A stretch of 53,034 bases of DNA. Source: Planctomycetota bacterium. Lineage in GTDB: Bacteria > Planctomycetota > UBA1135 > UBA2386. Both the position numbers and the translations under genes were made by a program. Under the pieces are notes generated by a model that ran no database searches, was not told the origin of the DNA, and saw only the letters and a program-made list of their open reading frames with translations. Shown piece by piece: positions 35,497 to 43,992 of the stretch (position 1 is its first letter; each line of letters begins with the position of its first letter). The stretch covers positions 1 through 53,034 of the forward strand of contig JAEUHS010000092.1 of the NCBI GenBank assembly GCA_016794035.1, read 5' to 3'.

Positions 35497-37692
35497 ATGC
35501 ACCCAACCGTGCGGATGACCTTGGCGCAATGTGCCCGAACCTCGTTGCTCGGCCTCCTGCTTGGCACACCCGCGTTAGCGCAGACGTGGATCCGCGGCTG
35601 GGGGCAGCTCAGCTTCGACACGGCGCTGAACGAGGTGCGGCCGCGCAAGGTGCGCGCAGGAGTCAACGCGACGCTCGTGTTGCGGACCGATGGCCGCATC
35701 TTCGGGCGTGGTTGGGCGGAAGGACTGCAGTGCTCGGTCCCAGCCTTGCCAGTGGGCACCCGCTATGTCGATCTCGACATCGGCGATGTCTGCCTGGGTC
35801 TGCGTTCGGACGGTCAGATCGAGCAGTGGGGACAAGGTTCGCTGTTGATGCCGCCTCCTCCTGCGTTGCCGCGCCGCACATCGTGGATTCGTTTGGCGGC
35901 CGGCGGTGTCTTCGCTTGGGCGCTGCGTTCGGACCACGTCTTGTTCGCCTGGGGCGACAACTGGTATGGCCAGTGCAACGTGCCGACCTTGGCGCCCGGC
36001 TTGCAGTACGTTGACATCGCGGCAGGAGCGACTCACGGAGTCGCCCTGGTGTCCGATGGCACGCTGCGCGCGTGGGGATCGAACCTGTACGGGGAGAGCA
36101 CGGTTCCCCCCTTGCCGGTCGGTGTGTCCGCGGTCGGCGTGGCCGCCGGGTATCGGCACAGCCTCGCGGTGTTGTCCGATGGCAGCCTGATCGGCTGGGG
36201 GCACAACGTGTACGGGCAGTGCAATGCGCCGCCGCTGCCACCCGGCGTCGGCTACCGCAGCGCGCGCGTCGGCCTCTACCACTCGCTGGCGATGCGCACC
36301 GACGGGGTGCTCGTCGCGTTTGGCGACAACTACTGGGGCCAATGCAATGTGCCGGCGCTGCCACCCGGCATGCGCTACCTGGACTTCGATGCCGGCGCCT
36401 CGAACTCGGTCGCGATCCGATCCGATCGGGTCGCGGTGAACTGGGGCTCCGACGGCTGGTACCTCGGTGCCCTGCCGCTGCCCCCGGCATCGGAGCAGTG
36501 GGTCGATGCCGATACCGGCGGTGGCGGCACCGCGGGGCTGCGCTCGGATGGCACGATCGCGGCATTCGGTCTGTCGGGCTTCGGGCAGCTCAACGTTCCG
36601 CCGCTGCCGGCGGGCCTGCGCTACACCGCGTGTTCGGTCGGCATCACCTTCACCATGGCGCTGCGATCCGACGGGGCGCTGCTGGCATGGGGCGACAACT
36701 ACTGGGGCCAGACCAACGTGCCGCCATTGCCGGCGGGGCTCAGCTACACCAAGGCGCTGGCCGGCAGCTTCCACGGCGTCGCGATCCGCTCGGACGGCAA
36801 CGCGGTGGCGTGGGGGGACAATGCCTGGGGGCAGTGCAACGTGCCGACGCTGCCCGCCGGGCTCGCCTATGTCGGCGGTGCGGCGTTCGACGCCAATACG
36901 ATCCTGGTGCGTTCCGACGGACAACTGGCGCTGTTCGGCGATGCCGCCAACGGGCTCAGTGGTGTGCCGCCGCTGCCGGCCGGACTGACGTACACACACG
37001 CCGCGGTGGCGCGTTTCAGTGCCTCGGCGATCCGGTCGGACGGGAGCATCATCAGTTGGGGTGCGGGCGCCAGCAGCAGCCTGTGGCAGCCCTGCCCCGC
37101 GCCGCCGGCAGGCGTGGTCTACGTCGAAGTCGCGGCCGGCTACTCCCACTACGTCGCGCGGCGCTCCGACGGCGCGGCGATCGGGTTCGGGGTCATCGAT
37201 CGGCTGCAGGACCAGGTGCCGCCGCTCGACCCGGGCACGTCGTACTTGCAGGTCGATGCCGGCTTCTATTCGAGCATCGGCGTCGTCGGCGCCACCAGCA
37301 GCTACGTCACGTTCGCGAACGGTTGCGCGGGTTCCTCGCCCGCGCCGACGCTGGTGCCGCGCGACACGCCGCGCCTCGGTGCAGCGATGCCGGTGCAGGT
37401 GGCGCCGCTGCCGGTCGACGTGGCGTTCGTCGCCTTCGGTTTCCAGCGCCTGCCGACACCGGTGGCGTTGGATGCGTTCGGCATGCCGGGGTGCAACCTG
37501 CACGTGTCGCTCGACGCGCTGCTGGCGGTGGCCGGCACCACCGGTCGGGCGGTGTTCGAAGTGCCGGTGCCCTACGACCGGAACCTGCTCGGGTTGCAGT
37601 TCCACAACCAGGTCCTGGTGCCGGACCCGGCCGCGGGCAACTCGTTGGGCGCGGTGGTCTCGGCGGCGGCAACCGGAACGATCGGCGGGTGA
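35497..37692 (+). CDS. Secreted RCC1-like repeat protein with planctomycete-type C-terminal domain
   Basis: 731 residues from the ATG at 35497, preceded by GAGG nine bases upstream. A signal peptide ends at GTPALAQ. Thirteen repeats of about 41 residues follow, each with a core like RSDG-x4-WGDN-x-WGQ-x-NVP-x-LP-x-GL-x-Y, resembling RCC1/RLD beta-propeller blades but shorter. The last 120 or so residues form a separate domain (FANGCAGSS onward, with PGCNLHVSLDALL and LLGLQFHNQVLV) found at the ends of many secreted proteins of Poly30-like planctomycetes, probably for surface sorting. The function is unknown. Repeats 8-11 are also similar at DNA level. GC content and codon choice are slightly lower and more mixed than in neighbours. 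Confidence 0.85.
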   Translation: MHPTVRMTLAQCARTSLLGLLLGTPALAQTWIRGWGQLSFDTALNEVRPRKVRAGVNATLVLRTDGRIFGRGWAEGLQCSVPALPVGTRYVDLDIGDVCLGLRSDGQIEQWGQGSLLMPPPPALPRRTSWIRLAAGGVFAWALRSDHVLFAWGDNWYGQCNVPTLAPGLQYVDIAAGATHGVALVSDGTLRAWGSNLYGESTVPPLPVGVSAVGVAAGYRHSLAVLSDGSLIGWGHNVYGQCNAPPLPPGVGYRSARVGLYHSLAMRTDGVLVAFGDNYWGQCNVPALPPGMRYLDFDAGASNSVAIRSDRVAVNWGSDGWYLGALPLPPASEQWVDADTGGGGTAGLRSDGTIAAFGLSGFGQLNVPPLPAGLRYTACSVGITFTMALRSDGALLAWGDNYWGQTNVPPLPAGLSYTKALAGSFHGVAIRSDGNAVAWGDNAWGQCNVPTLPAGLAYVGGAAFDANTILVRSDGQLALFGDAANGLSGVPPLPAGLTYTHAAVARFSASAIRSDGSIISWGAGASSSLWQPCPAPPAGVVYVEVAAGYSHYVARRSDGAAIGFGVIDRLQDQVPPLDPGTSYLQVDAGFYSSIGVVGATSSYVTFANGCAGSSPAPTLVPRDTPRLGAAMPVQVAPLPVDVAFVAFGFQRLPTPVALDAFGMPGCNLHVSLDALLAVAGTTGRAVFEVPVPYDRNLLGLQFHNQVLVPDPAAGNSLGAVVSAAATGTIGG

Positions 37693-37715
37693 CAGCCGGC
37701 CGGTATCGCGGCACG

Positions 37716-39380
37716 ATGCCAGCCTCGATGCGCCATCTTCCACTGTCCGCGTTCGTTCTGCTGCTGTCCGTCGCGCTGCTCGGCCAGGCCCCCGAACCCG
37801 TCGCGCCCGAATCCGAAGCGAGTCCGCAGCCTGCACCGCCGGCGGCGATGCAGACGATCGGCCAGAAGGACCTGCTCGCCTGGGCCTCCTGGCTCGCCGA
37901 CGACGCGCGCGGCGGACGCATGACCGGCTCGCCGGGCCAACTCGCGGCGGCCGACTACATCGCGGCACACTTCGCAGGGCTCGGGCTCGAACCGCTGGGC
38001 GACGAGGTCGACGGCCAGCGCGGCTTCGTGCAGCACTACCCGATCACGCGCCTGCACGTGCTGCCGCAGACGAAGCTGCAACTCGGCGCGCTGGCGCTCG
38101 ACGACGGCTTCGCGGTGCTCGGCGCCAGGCCGATGGACCTCGCGCTCGAGGGCACGCTGCGCTTCTGTGGCCTCGGCCGCCTGCGCGGCACGCAGGCCGA
38201 CATCCCCGACGGCGAGAGCCTCGAGGGCACGGTCGCGGTCGTGGTGGTGCGCTCGCCGCGCGGCCGGCTGCGCGGCCCGCTGTCGGTCGAGCAGAAGATG
38301 ATGATGGCGTTCCAGCCGTTGGGGCAGATCGGCCGCATCGCGCGCACGCTCGAGAAGGCCGGGGCGAGCGCGGCGCTGTTCGTGATGCTCGAGGATCCGA
38401 TCGGCCTGAGCGATGCCCTGAACTACACGGCGTTGTCGCCCGGCAAGGACATGGTCAAGGCGCGGTTCGACGGCGGCGACTCGAGCCTGGCGATGATGTC
38501 GGGCATGCTGGCCGGCGCCAAGGAGATGCCGAGCCTGGTGCTGTCCGTGGCCGCCAGCGCACGCCTGCTCGGTGAACTGGGCCTCGAGCCCAAGGCGGTC
38601 GCGGCGTTCGTCGGCGACGACGGCGAGCGGCCGACCGCGAAGGACGACGTGCCGGCCAGGCTGGTGCTGGCGATCGCGCAGGACGACGAGGCCATGGCGA
38701 GCAACGTCGTCGCGGTGCTGCGCGGCAGCGATCCACAGCTGGCCGCCGAGGCGCTGGTCTACTCGGCGCACATGGACCACGTCGGTCGCCGCATGGACGG
38801 CGAGGTGTACAACGGCGCCGACGACAACGCGTCGGGTTCGGCGGGCCTGATGGGGATCGCGCAGGCGTTCGTGAAGTCGGAGCAGAAGCCGCGCCGCAGC
38901 GTGATCTTCCTCAGCGTCTCCGGCGAGGAGATGGGACTGTGGGGCTCGGCGTTCTTCGCCGACCATCCGACCTGGCCCGCCGACAAGATCATCGCCGACA
39001 TCAACACCGACATGATCGGCCGCAGCGGGCCGGAGACCGCCAAGGGCGAGGTCACGGTGACGCCGAGCTTCCGCCACAACATGTACTCGACGATCGTGCG
39101 CGACGCCGCCGGCTTCGCGCAGCAGCTCGGGCTGACGTTCACGGTGGGCGACAAGTACTACGAGCGCAGCGACCACTACAACTTCGCGAAGAAGGGCATC
39201 CCGGTGGTGTTCTTCTGCAACGGCGAGCACGAGGACTACCACCAGGTCACCGACCACGCCGACAAGCTGGAAGGCGAGAAGATGGAGCGCATCGCGCGGC
39301 TGGCGTTCTGGACCGGCTGGGCGGTCGCCAATGCCGACGAGGTGCCGCGCCGCCTGGGCCGCCGCGAGGACTGGCGCTGA
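37716..39380 (+). CDS. Secreted M28-family zinc aminopeptidase
   Basis: 554 residues from the ATG at 37716 (the ATG at 37728 is equally possible; both give a signal peptide ending near LLGQAPEP). A PA-like inserted domain covers roughly 120-330. The M28 catalytic domain has its zinc ligands in order: His in YSAHMDHVG, Asp in NGADDNASG, Glu-Glu in SVSGEEMGLWG, Asp in DINTDMIG and His in ERSDHYNFAKKGIP. It should release N-terminal residues from peptides outside the cytoplasm. Its stop overlaps the start of the CoA-binding protein gene (TGATG). Confidence 0.9.
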   Translation: MPASMRHLPLSAFVLLLSVALLGQAPEPVAPESEASPQPAPPAAMQTIGQKDLLAWASWLADDARGGRMTGSPGQLAAADYIAAHFAGLGLEPLGDEVDGQRGFVQHYPITRLHVLPQTKLQLGALALDDGFAVLGARPMDLALEGTLRFCGLGRLRGTQADIPDGESLEGTVAVVVVRSPRGRLRGPLSVEQKMMMAFQPLGQIGRIARTLEKAGASAALFVMLEDPIGLSDALNYTALSPGKDMVKARFDGGDSSLAMMSGMLAGAKEMPSLVLSVAASARLLGELGLEPKAVAAFVGDDGERPTAKDDVPARLVLAIAQDDEAMASNVVAVLRGSDPQLAAEALVYSAHMDHVGRRMDGEVYNGADDNASGSAGLMGIAQAFVKSEQKPRRSVIFLSVSGEEMGLWGSAFFADHPTWPADKIIADINTDMIGRSGPETAKGEVTVTPSFRHNMYSTIVRDAAGFAQQLGLTFTVGDKYYERSDHYNFAKKGIPVVFFCNGEHEDYHQVTDHADKLEGEKMERIARLAFWTGWAVANADEVPRRLGRREDWR

Positions 39381-39781
39381 TGCGGCCGCCGGCGATCGAG
39401 CGGTTCCTCGCCGTCGGGGCATTCGCCGTGGTCGGCGCGTCCGACGACCGCGACAAGTACGGCAACAAGGTGCTGCGCTGCTACCAGCAGCACGGCCTGC
39501 CGGTGGTCGGCGTGCACCCCCGGCGCACCGAGGTCGAGGGCGCCCCGTGCTACGCGGCGCTGACCGCGGTGCCCGGGCCGCCGCGCGCGGTGTCGATCGT
39601 CGCGCCGCCCGCGGCGGCGCCGCGGATCGTCGCCGACGCGATCGCCGCGGGCTGCAAGCACCTGTGGTTCCAGCCGGGCGCCGAGCAGGCGGACGCGATC
39701 GCGGCCGCGCGGCAGGCCGGCCTCGAAGTCATCGCCGATGGCCCGTGCGTGCTGGTGGCGCTCGGCTTCCGCGACGTCTGA
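39380..39781 (+). CDS. CoA-binding domain protein (YccU-like)
   Basis: 133 residues, a single Rossmann-type CoA_binding_2 domain. Landmarks are FAVVGASDDRDKYGNKVLRCYQQHGLPVVGVHPRRTEVEG at the start, then AVSIVAPPAAAPRIV and the CKHLWFQPGAEQ segment. It binds CoA or a related nucleotide; its cellular role is not established. The ATG overlaps the stop of the peptidase gene, suggesting coupling without an obvious functional link. An 8-bp hairpin follows the stop. Confidence 0.88.
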   Translation: MRPPAIERFLAVGAFAVVGASDDRDKYGNKVLRCYQQHGLPVVGVHPRRTEVEGAPCYAALTAVPGPPRAVSIVAPPAAAPRIVADAIAAGCKHLWFQPGAEQADAIAAARQAGLEVIADGPCVLVALGFRDV

Positions 39782-39787
39782 TCGGCG

Positions 39788-39806
39788 CCGGCCGCGCGGC
39801 GGCCGG
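39788..39806 (+). terminator. Hairpin after the CoA-binding protein gene
   Basis: CCGGCCGC, loop GCG, GCGGCCGG: a perfect 8-bp stem starting 7 bases after the stop. No T-run is present. Confidence 0.5.
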
Positions 39807-39850
39807 TCTCCGCATTGCCCTCGGACCAACGGGTTGCTACAGCAGGAGCC

Positions 39851-40561
39851 ATGTCGCTCCTGCACACGACCCAGGCGTTGGTGAAGGAACTGGCTGGACT
39901 GTCGTTCGCGGCGCCGGTCGCCTGCGTCTACAACCCGCTCGACTACGCCTGGGACGTGCACCGCCGCTGGCTGGAGCGCTACGGCCGCGGGCGCAAGGAG
40001 GTGCTGCTGGTCGGCATGAACCCGGGGCCGTTCGGCATGGTGCAGACCGGCGTGCCGTTCGGCGAGGTCGAGGCGGTGCGCAGCTTCCTCGGCCTGCGCG
40101 GCGAGGTGCGCCGGCCGTCGCTCGAGCACCCGAAGCGCCCGGTGCTCGGCTTCGCCTGCACGCGCGCCGAGGTCAGCGGCCGGCGCCTGTGGGGCTGGGC
40201 GGCGACGCGCTTCGTGACGCCGCAGCGGTTCGCGCAGCGCTTCTTCGTGCACAACTACTGCCCGCTCGCCTTCGTCGCCGCGTCGGGTGCGAACCTGACG
40301 CCCGACAAGCTGCCGCGCGCGGAGACCGAACCGCTGTTCCGCGCCTGCGATCGTCAGCTGCGGCAGGTCGTCGCCGCGGTGCGGCCGCAGTGGGTGGTCG
40401 GCGTCGGCGGCTTCGCCGAGCAGCAGGCGCGCGCCGCGCTCGGCGACCTGCCGGTGCACATCGGTCGCATCCCGCACCCGAGTCCCGCGAGTCCGGCCGC
40501 GAACCGCGGCTGGGAACGGCTGGCCGACGCGGCGTTCGCCGAGCTCGGCATCGCGGTCTGA
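39851..40561 (+). CDS. SMUG1-family uracil-DNA glycosylase
   Basis: 236 residues from the ATG at 39851, with AGGAG four bases upstream. Motif 1 is VLLVGMNPGPFGMVQTGVPFG (about 52-71), the SMUG1 signature. A VHNYCPLAF stretch lies mid-protein, and motif 2 is HPSPASPAANRGW near residue 210. It removes uracil (and oxidised pyrimidines in known members) from DNA, starting base-excision repair. Bacterial SMUG1 is uncommon, and planctomycetes are among the groups that have it, which supports the lineage call. It is convergent with the sigma factor gene, 14 bp between stops. Confidence 0.9.
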   Translation: MSLLHTTQALVKELAGLSFAAPVACVYNPLDYAWDVHRRWLERYGRGRKEVLLVGMNPGPFGMVQTGVPFGEVEAVRSFLGLRGEVRRPSLEHPKRPVLGFACTRAEVSGRRLWGWAATRFVTPQRFAQRFFVHNYCPLAFVAASGANLTPDKLPRAETEPLFRACDRQLRQVVAAVRPQWVVGVGGFAEQQARAALGDLPVHIGRIPHPSPASPAANRGWERLADAAFAELGIAV

Positions 40562-40575
40562 ACGGCGGGCGCGCG

Positions 40576-41202
40576 CTACTGGAAGCAGGCCGGCGGGCGC
40601 CGCAGGCGGCCCAGGTGGTGCGACAGCGCGGTGAACAGGCGCTTGCGCGCGCGCATGATGCGGATCGCCACCGTGCCGGTCGGCAGGCCGAGTTCGCGGC
40701 CGGCGTCCTGATACGGCATGCCCTTGCGCACGCAGAGGTCGAACACGGTGCGGTAGTGTTCGGGCAGTTCGGCGACCGCCGCGTGGAACGCGTCCATGAA
40801 CTCCGCGGCCTCGAGTTCGCGCGCGTCGCCGGGGGCGGCGAGCGTGTCGAGCAGTTCGACCGACTCGGCGGTCTGCAGGCTGCTGACCGGGCGCGGCAAC
40901 CGCTGGCGCGCCCGCAGCGCCGTCAGGGCCTGGTTGCGCGCGACCTCGAACAGCCAGGCGCGGAAGTTGGTGCCGGCGCGGAACAGGTCGTGTTTGACCA
41001 GGACCTTCTCGAACACCTCCTGGGTGACATCCTGCGCCAGGTGGGTGTCGCGCACCATGCCGTGCACGAAGTGGTAGATGCGCTTGCCGTAGCGCCGCTC
41101 GAGCTCGGTCAGGGCGGCGCCGGCCGCATCGGCCTGCAGCTGGGCGACCAGGTCTTCGTCAGAGCTGGCGGCGTGGGTCGAAGTGGGCGCAAACGGGTCC
41201 AT
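40576..41202 (-). CDS. Sigma-70 family RNA polymerase sigma factor (ECF-like)
   Basis: 208 residues from the ATG at 41202; upstream in-frame residues look non-coding. Region 2 is ALTELERRYGKRIYHFVHGMVRDTHLAQDVTQEVFEKVLVKH with FRAWLFEVARNQAL. Region 4 is LPEHYRTVFDLCVRKGMPYQDAGRELGLPTGTVAIRIMRARKRL. There is an N-terminal extension of about 25 residues and a Cys near the C-terminus (PACFQ). No anti-sigma gene is adjacent, unlike the pair at 27 kb. It is probably monocistronic: the phosphotransferase gene upstream is 192 bp away. Confidence 0.87.
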   Translation of the reverse strand: MDPFAPTSTHAASSDEDLVAQLQADAAGAALTELERRYGKRIYHFVHGMVRDTHLAQDVTQEVFEKVLVKHDLFRAGTNFRAWLFEVARNQALTALRARQRLPRPVSSLQTAESVELLDTLAAPGDARELEAAEFMDAFHAAVAELPEHYRTVFDLCVRKGMPYQDAGRELGLPTGTVAIRIMRARKRLFTALSHHLGRLRRPPACFQ

Positions 41203-41394
41203 CCCGGGCGTATCCAAGGACCGTGCCAGAGCGTAGTCGCCGCGCAGGGCATCTCCGAAGTAGCTGAGAAGGAATGCGTTACTACGTCGCTGTAGCCCGG
41301 TCGGAGGTGGTGGTGCCACCGGTTTGCGGCACCTCGGTGCCACGCGCGCGCGGCGCTGAATTTCATCGCCCGGGGCCGCCGCCCCAGAGCCCGG

Positions 41395-42366
41395 CTAGCT
41401 GGGAAACAGCTCGTGGCCGCCCTCGAGGGCCGCGTCGAGCAGCGCCAGGTTCGGCCCCTGCCGCGGGTCTTCGTCGCCGTGGGTCAGGTAACCCCAGCGC
41501 AGCCGGCGGATCGCCAGGTAGGCGAGCGCGCTGCGGATGCCCCACTCGGCGCGAATGCGGTCGCCGCCGACCGACCCGCCGAACCAGCGCGCGAGCAGCT
41601 GGCGCTTCCACTCGTGGTGCCGCGTGCTGTGGATCCAGAACCAGGCGAAGTCGTGGTCGCGGTTGCCGATGCCAATGCACTCGAAGTCGACCAGGAACGG
41701 CTTGCCGTCCTCGGTGACGACGATGTTCGCTTCGGTGAAGTCGCCGTGCACCAGCACGTGCTTGCGGCCGTCGGTCCAGCGCACCGCCTCGCCGAAGAAG
41801 CGCTGCACGTGGCGCCAGCGCGCTTCGCCGAGCACGAACAGCACCGCGTCGTACATCGTGCGGATGCGGTCGTGGTAGCCGACCGGGTCCCAGTGTTCCA
41901 ACGGGAAGCCGCGCCGGCCGAGCAGGCGGTCGGTCGGCACCGCCGCGAGGCGTTCCATCAGCAGCGTGACGTGCTCCTGGCTGATGACCTCTTCGGCCGG
42001 GCCGACGGCTCCCGGCAGCCATTCGAGCAGCAGCCAGCGCGGCGGGTCGCCGGGGCCGACGACGATCGTGCGCGGCGCCGGGAAGTCGCGGCGCTCGGGA
42101 TCGATGCTGTCGAGCAGGCGGTAGAAGCCGACCTCTCGGCGGCTGTAGTCGTCGGGCCGCGCACCCGCCGGCAGGATCGTGTCGGCCGGGAACGGCAGGT
42201 AGTACTTGAGCAGGAAGTGCCGGCCGTCCTGGCCATCGGCGACGATCGGCAGCGACGCACGGTGGCCGGACACCAGCCGGCGCGACCGCGACGCCTCGCG
42301 CAGGTTCAGGCTGTGCAGCACTTCGCGCGCTGCCTGCCAGTGGGTTTCGGTGGAGATGTCGGTCAC
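41395..42366 (-). CDS. Aminoglycoside-phosphotransferase-like kinase (APH family)
   Basis: 323 residues from a GTG (MTDISTETHWQ). A kinase-like fold of the APH/choline kinase superfamily: the Brenner motif is VLVHGDFTEANIVV with catalytic Asp in HGDF, followed by LVDFECIGIGNRDHDFAWF in place of DFG. RHFLLKYYLPF probably carries the ATP-binding Lys. The substrate may be a small metabolite; antibiotic resistance is not implied. The 192 bp between it and the sigma factor gene contains short GGTGG/CCACC inverted repeats near 41306-41320 and nothing else recognisable. Confidence 0.82.
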   Translation of the reverse strand: MTDISTETHWQAAREVLHSLNLREASRSRRLVSGHRASLPIVADGQDGRHFLLKYYLPFPADTILPAGARPDDYSRREVGFYRLLDSIDPERRDFPAPRTIVVGPGDPPRWLLLEWLPGAVGPAEEVISQEHVTLLMERLAAVPTDRLLGRRGFPLEHWDPVGYHDRIRTMYDAVLFVLGEARWRHVQRFFGEAVRWTDGRKHVLVHGDFTEANIVVTEDGKPFLVDFECIGIGNRDHDFAWFWIHSTRHHEWKRQLLARWFGGSVGGDRIRAEWGIRSALAYLAIRRLRWGYLTHGDEDPRQGPNLALLDAALEGGHELFPS

Positions 42367-42595
42367 GGTCCGGGCCTGGTCGGTGGGTCGGGTCGCCAGA
42401 ACCTAACGGATCCTGGGTGGCGAGCCGTTGCCGACTTCATCGGCAGCCGGCGAAATCCGGGTGCCGGCGACGCCGGGGTGGTGTCGTAGGACGCGACAGA
42501 TCCGCGTGCCAGCCTGCCGATGGCATGGCGCCGTCCGCCGCCGCACCGGGTGCCGTCAAGAATCCCGCCCGACATGGTCGAGAAACGCAGGGTCG

Positions 42596-43978
42596 ATGTC
42601 CGACTCTGGCAAGACCTCCGATCTGCCCGTGGCAGACCAGCTGGCCCCCGCACTCGAGGCCGGGATCCGCGCCCTCGTGCAGGCCCTCGTCCAGAAGGAC
42701 GAGGAGCAGTACGAGTCCGAGTTCGTACACCTGCTGGCGCGCGTCCGCGAACTGGTGGAGCGCAAGCTGCGCATGGAGGGCACCAAGACCGACACGCGCG
42801 ACTTCCTCGGCGAGCTGCTGTTCACGCGGCTGCGGCGCGGCATGCACCTGTTCCTGAAGAGCGAGGACTCGGTGACGTCGATGCGCGCCGCCGAGTGGGT
42901 CATGGGGGCCCTGTTCTCGGTGACGACGCTGTCCGAGTTCGCGAAGGCCTTCGACCAGGCGCTGCTGCGTTCGGACTCGACGGCCAAGGACTTCAACTTC
43001 GCGGGCCGCACCGACTTCATCTCGGTCGAGGAAGTGCTGCAGATGCTCTCCAGCGGCAAGCACCTCGGCTGCCTGTCGCTCGAGAAGGGCGACAACCGCG
43101 TCGACATCTACCTGAAGGACGGCCGCATCTTCTTCCTCGACCCGCACCACATGATCCGGCGCGTGCTGCCCGGCGACTCGATGCGGTACCGCGAGATCCC
43201 CGAGGCGGCGATCACCGAGGCCGAGCAGCGCCGCGCCAAGGAGGGCACGCCGATCCTGCTGGCGCTGCAGGAGAAGGGCGTGTTCCGCCAGGAGGAGATG
43301 CGCGAGGTGATGCGGCTGTTCGGCAAGGAGGTCATGTTCGACTTCATGCGCGAGTCGGAGCCGTACGCGTTCTACTACCGCAAGCTGCCCGCGCTGCCGG
43401 CGTACGCCGAGAACAACGACCTGCGTCTCGGCGTCACGTCGCTGCTGCTCGAGGGCAGCAAGCTGCTGGACGACTGGACGCAGATGCTCAAGGCGTTCCC
43501 GAACCCCGATGCGGCGATCGAGCCGAAGTCGGACATGTTCGTGCGCATGGGCGACGTCGCGCTCGGCGTCATGGAGATCAAGCTGCTGTCGCAGATCAAC
43601 GGCGACACGTCGCCGCGGGCGCTGGTGCACGGGCTCGGTCTGCCGCTGTTCGACGTCTACACGCTGCTGCTGAAGCTGAGCAAGGACGGCATCCTCGCGG
43701 CGCCCGGGGGCGATCAGGCCCTGTCGGGCATCACGCTGAGCGTCGAGGAGTCGATGCAGGAGGCGATGGCCGCGCTCGACGCCAACGACGACGCCGAGCA
43801 GCGGCGCTCGGCGATCGACCGCGTGTTCGGCGACGGCGACGACGAGGAGGACGGCGGCAAGCAGGGTGGCGCCGGCTCGGCGCTGGATCGGGTGCTCGGC
43901 GGCTTCGACAAGCCGGCGTCCGGCGGCGAACGGGACCGCGGCCTGCTCGACCTGCTGCGCAACGGCAAGAAGGACTGA
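42596..43978 (+). CDS. DUF4388-domain protein, probable signalling or motility-related
   Basis: 460 residues from the ATG at 42596. A helical N-terminus (about 10-135) precedes a DUF4388 region (about 140-300) with FISVEEVLQMLSSGKHLGCLSLEKGDNRVDIYLKDGRIFFLDP, the PatA-like domain found in response-regulator and gliding or polarity proteins. A winged-helix-like region follows (about 330-400). The acidic C-terminal tail has two related segments, SAIDRVFGDGDD and SALDRVLGGFDK, then LLDLLRNGKKD. No signal peptide or membrane helix is present, so it is cytoplasmic. The 229 bp before it, shared with the divergent phosphotransferase, has no clear promoter. Confidence 0.78.
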   Translation: MSDSGKTSDLPVADQLAPALEAGIRALVQALVQKDEEQYESEFVHLLARVRELVERKLRMEGTKTDTRDFLGELLFTRLRRGMHLFLKSEDSVTSMRAAEWVMGALFSVTTLSEFAKAFDQALLRSDSTAKDFNFAGRTDFISVEEVLQMLSSGKHLGCLSLEKGDNRVDIYLKDGRIFFLDPHHMIRRVLPGDSMRYREIPEAAITEAEQRRAKEGTPILLALQEKGVFRQEEMREVMRLFGKEVMFDFMRESEPYAFYYRKLPALPAYAENNDLRLGVTSLLLEGSKLLDDWTQMLKAFPNPDAAIEPKSDMFVRMGDVALGVMEIKLLSQINGDTSPRALVHGLGLPLFDVYTLLLKLSKDGILAAPGGDQALSGITLSVEESMQEAMAALDANDDAEQRRSAIDRVFGDGDDEEDGGKQGGAGSALDRVLGGFDKPASGGERDRGLLDLLRNGKKD

Positions 43979-43992
43979 CCTCGGCGCGGCCG

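Noticed and set aside
35340..37692. Single RCC1 gene starting at 35340 with a sequencing frameshift
   Set aside because: It would place two signal peptides in tandem, and the RCC1 frame has a stop at 35410-35412; treated as a separate remnant or leader instead.
41306..41320. Perfect palindrome GGTGGTGCCACC upstream of the sigma gene
   Set aside because: On checking, its reverse complement is GGTGGCACCACC, so it is only a short GGTGG/CCACC inverted repeat with a two-base loop.
41395..42366. Aminoglycoside resistance gene
   Set aside because: Only the general APH kinase fold is visible; many family members act on ordinary metabolites and there is no mobile context.
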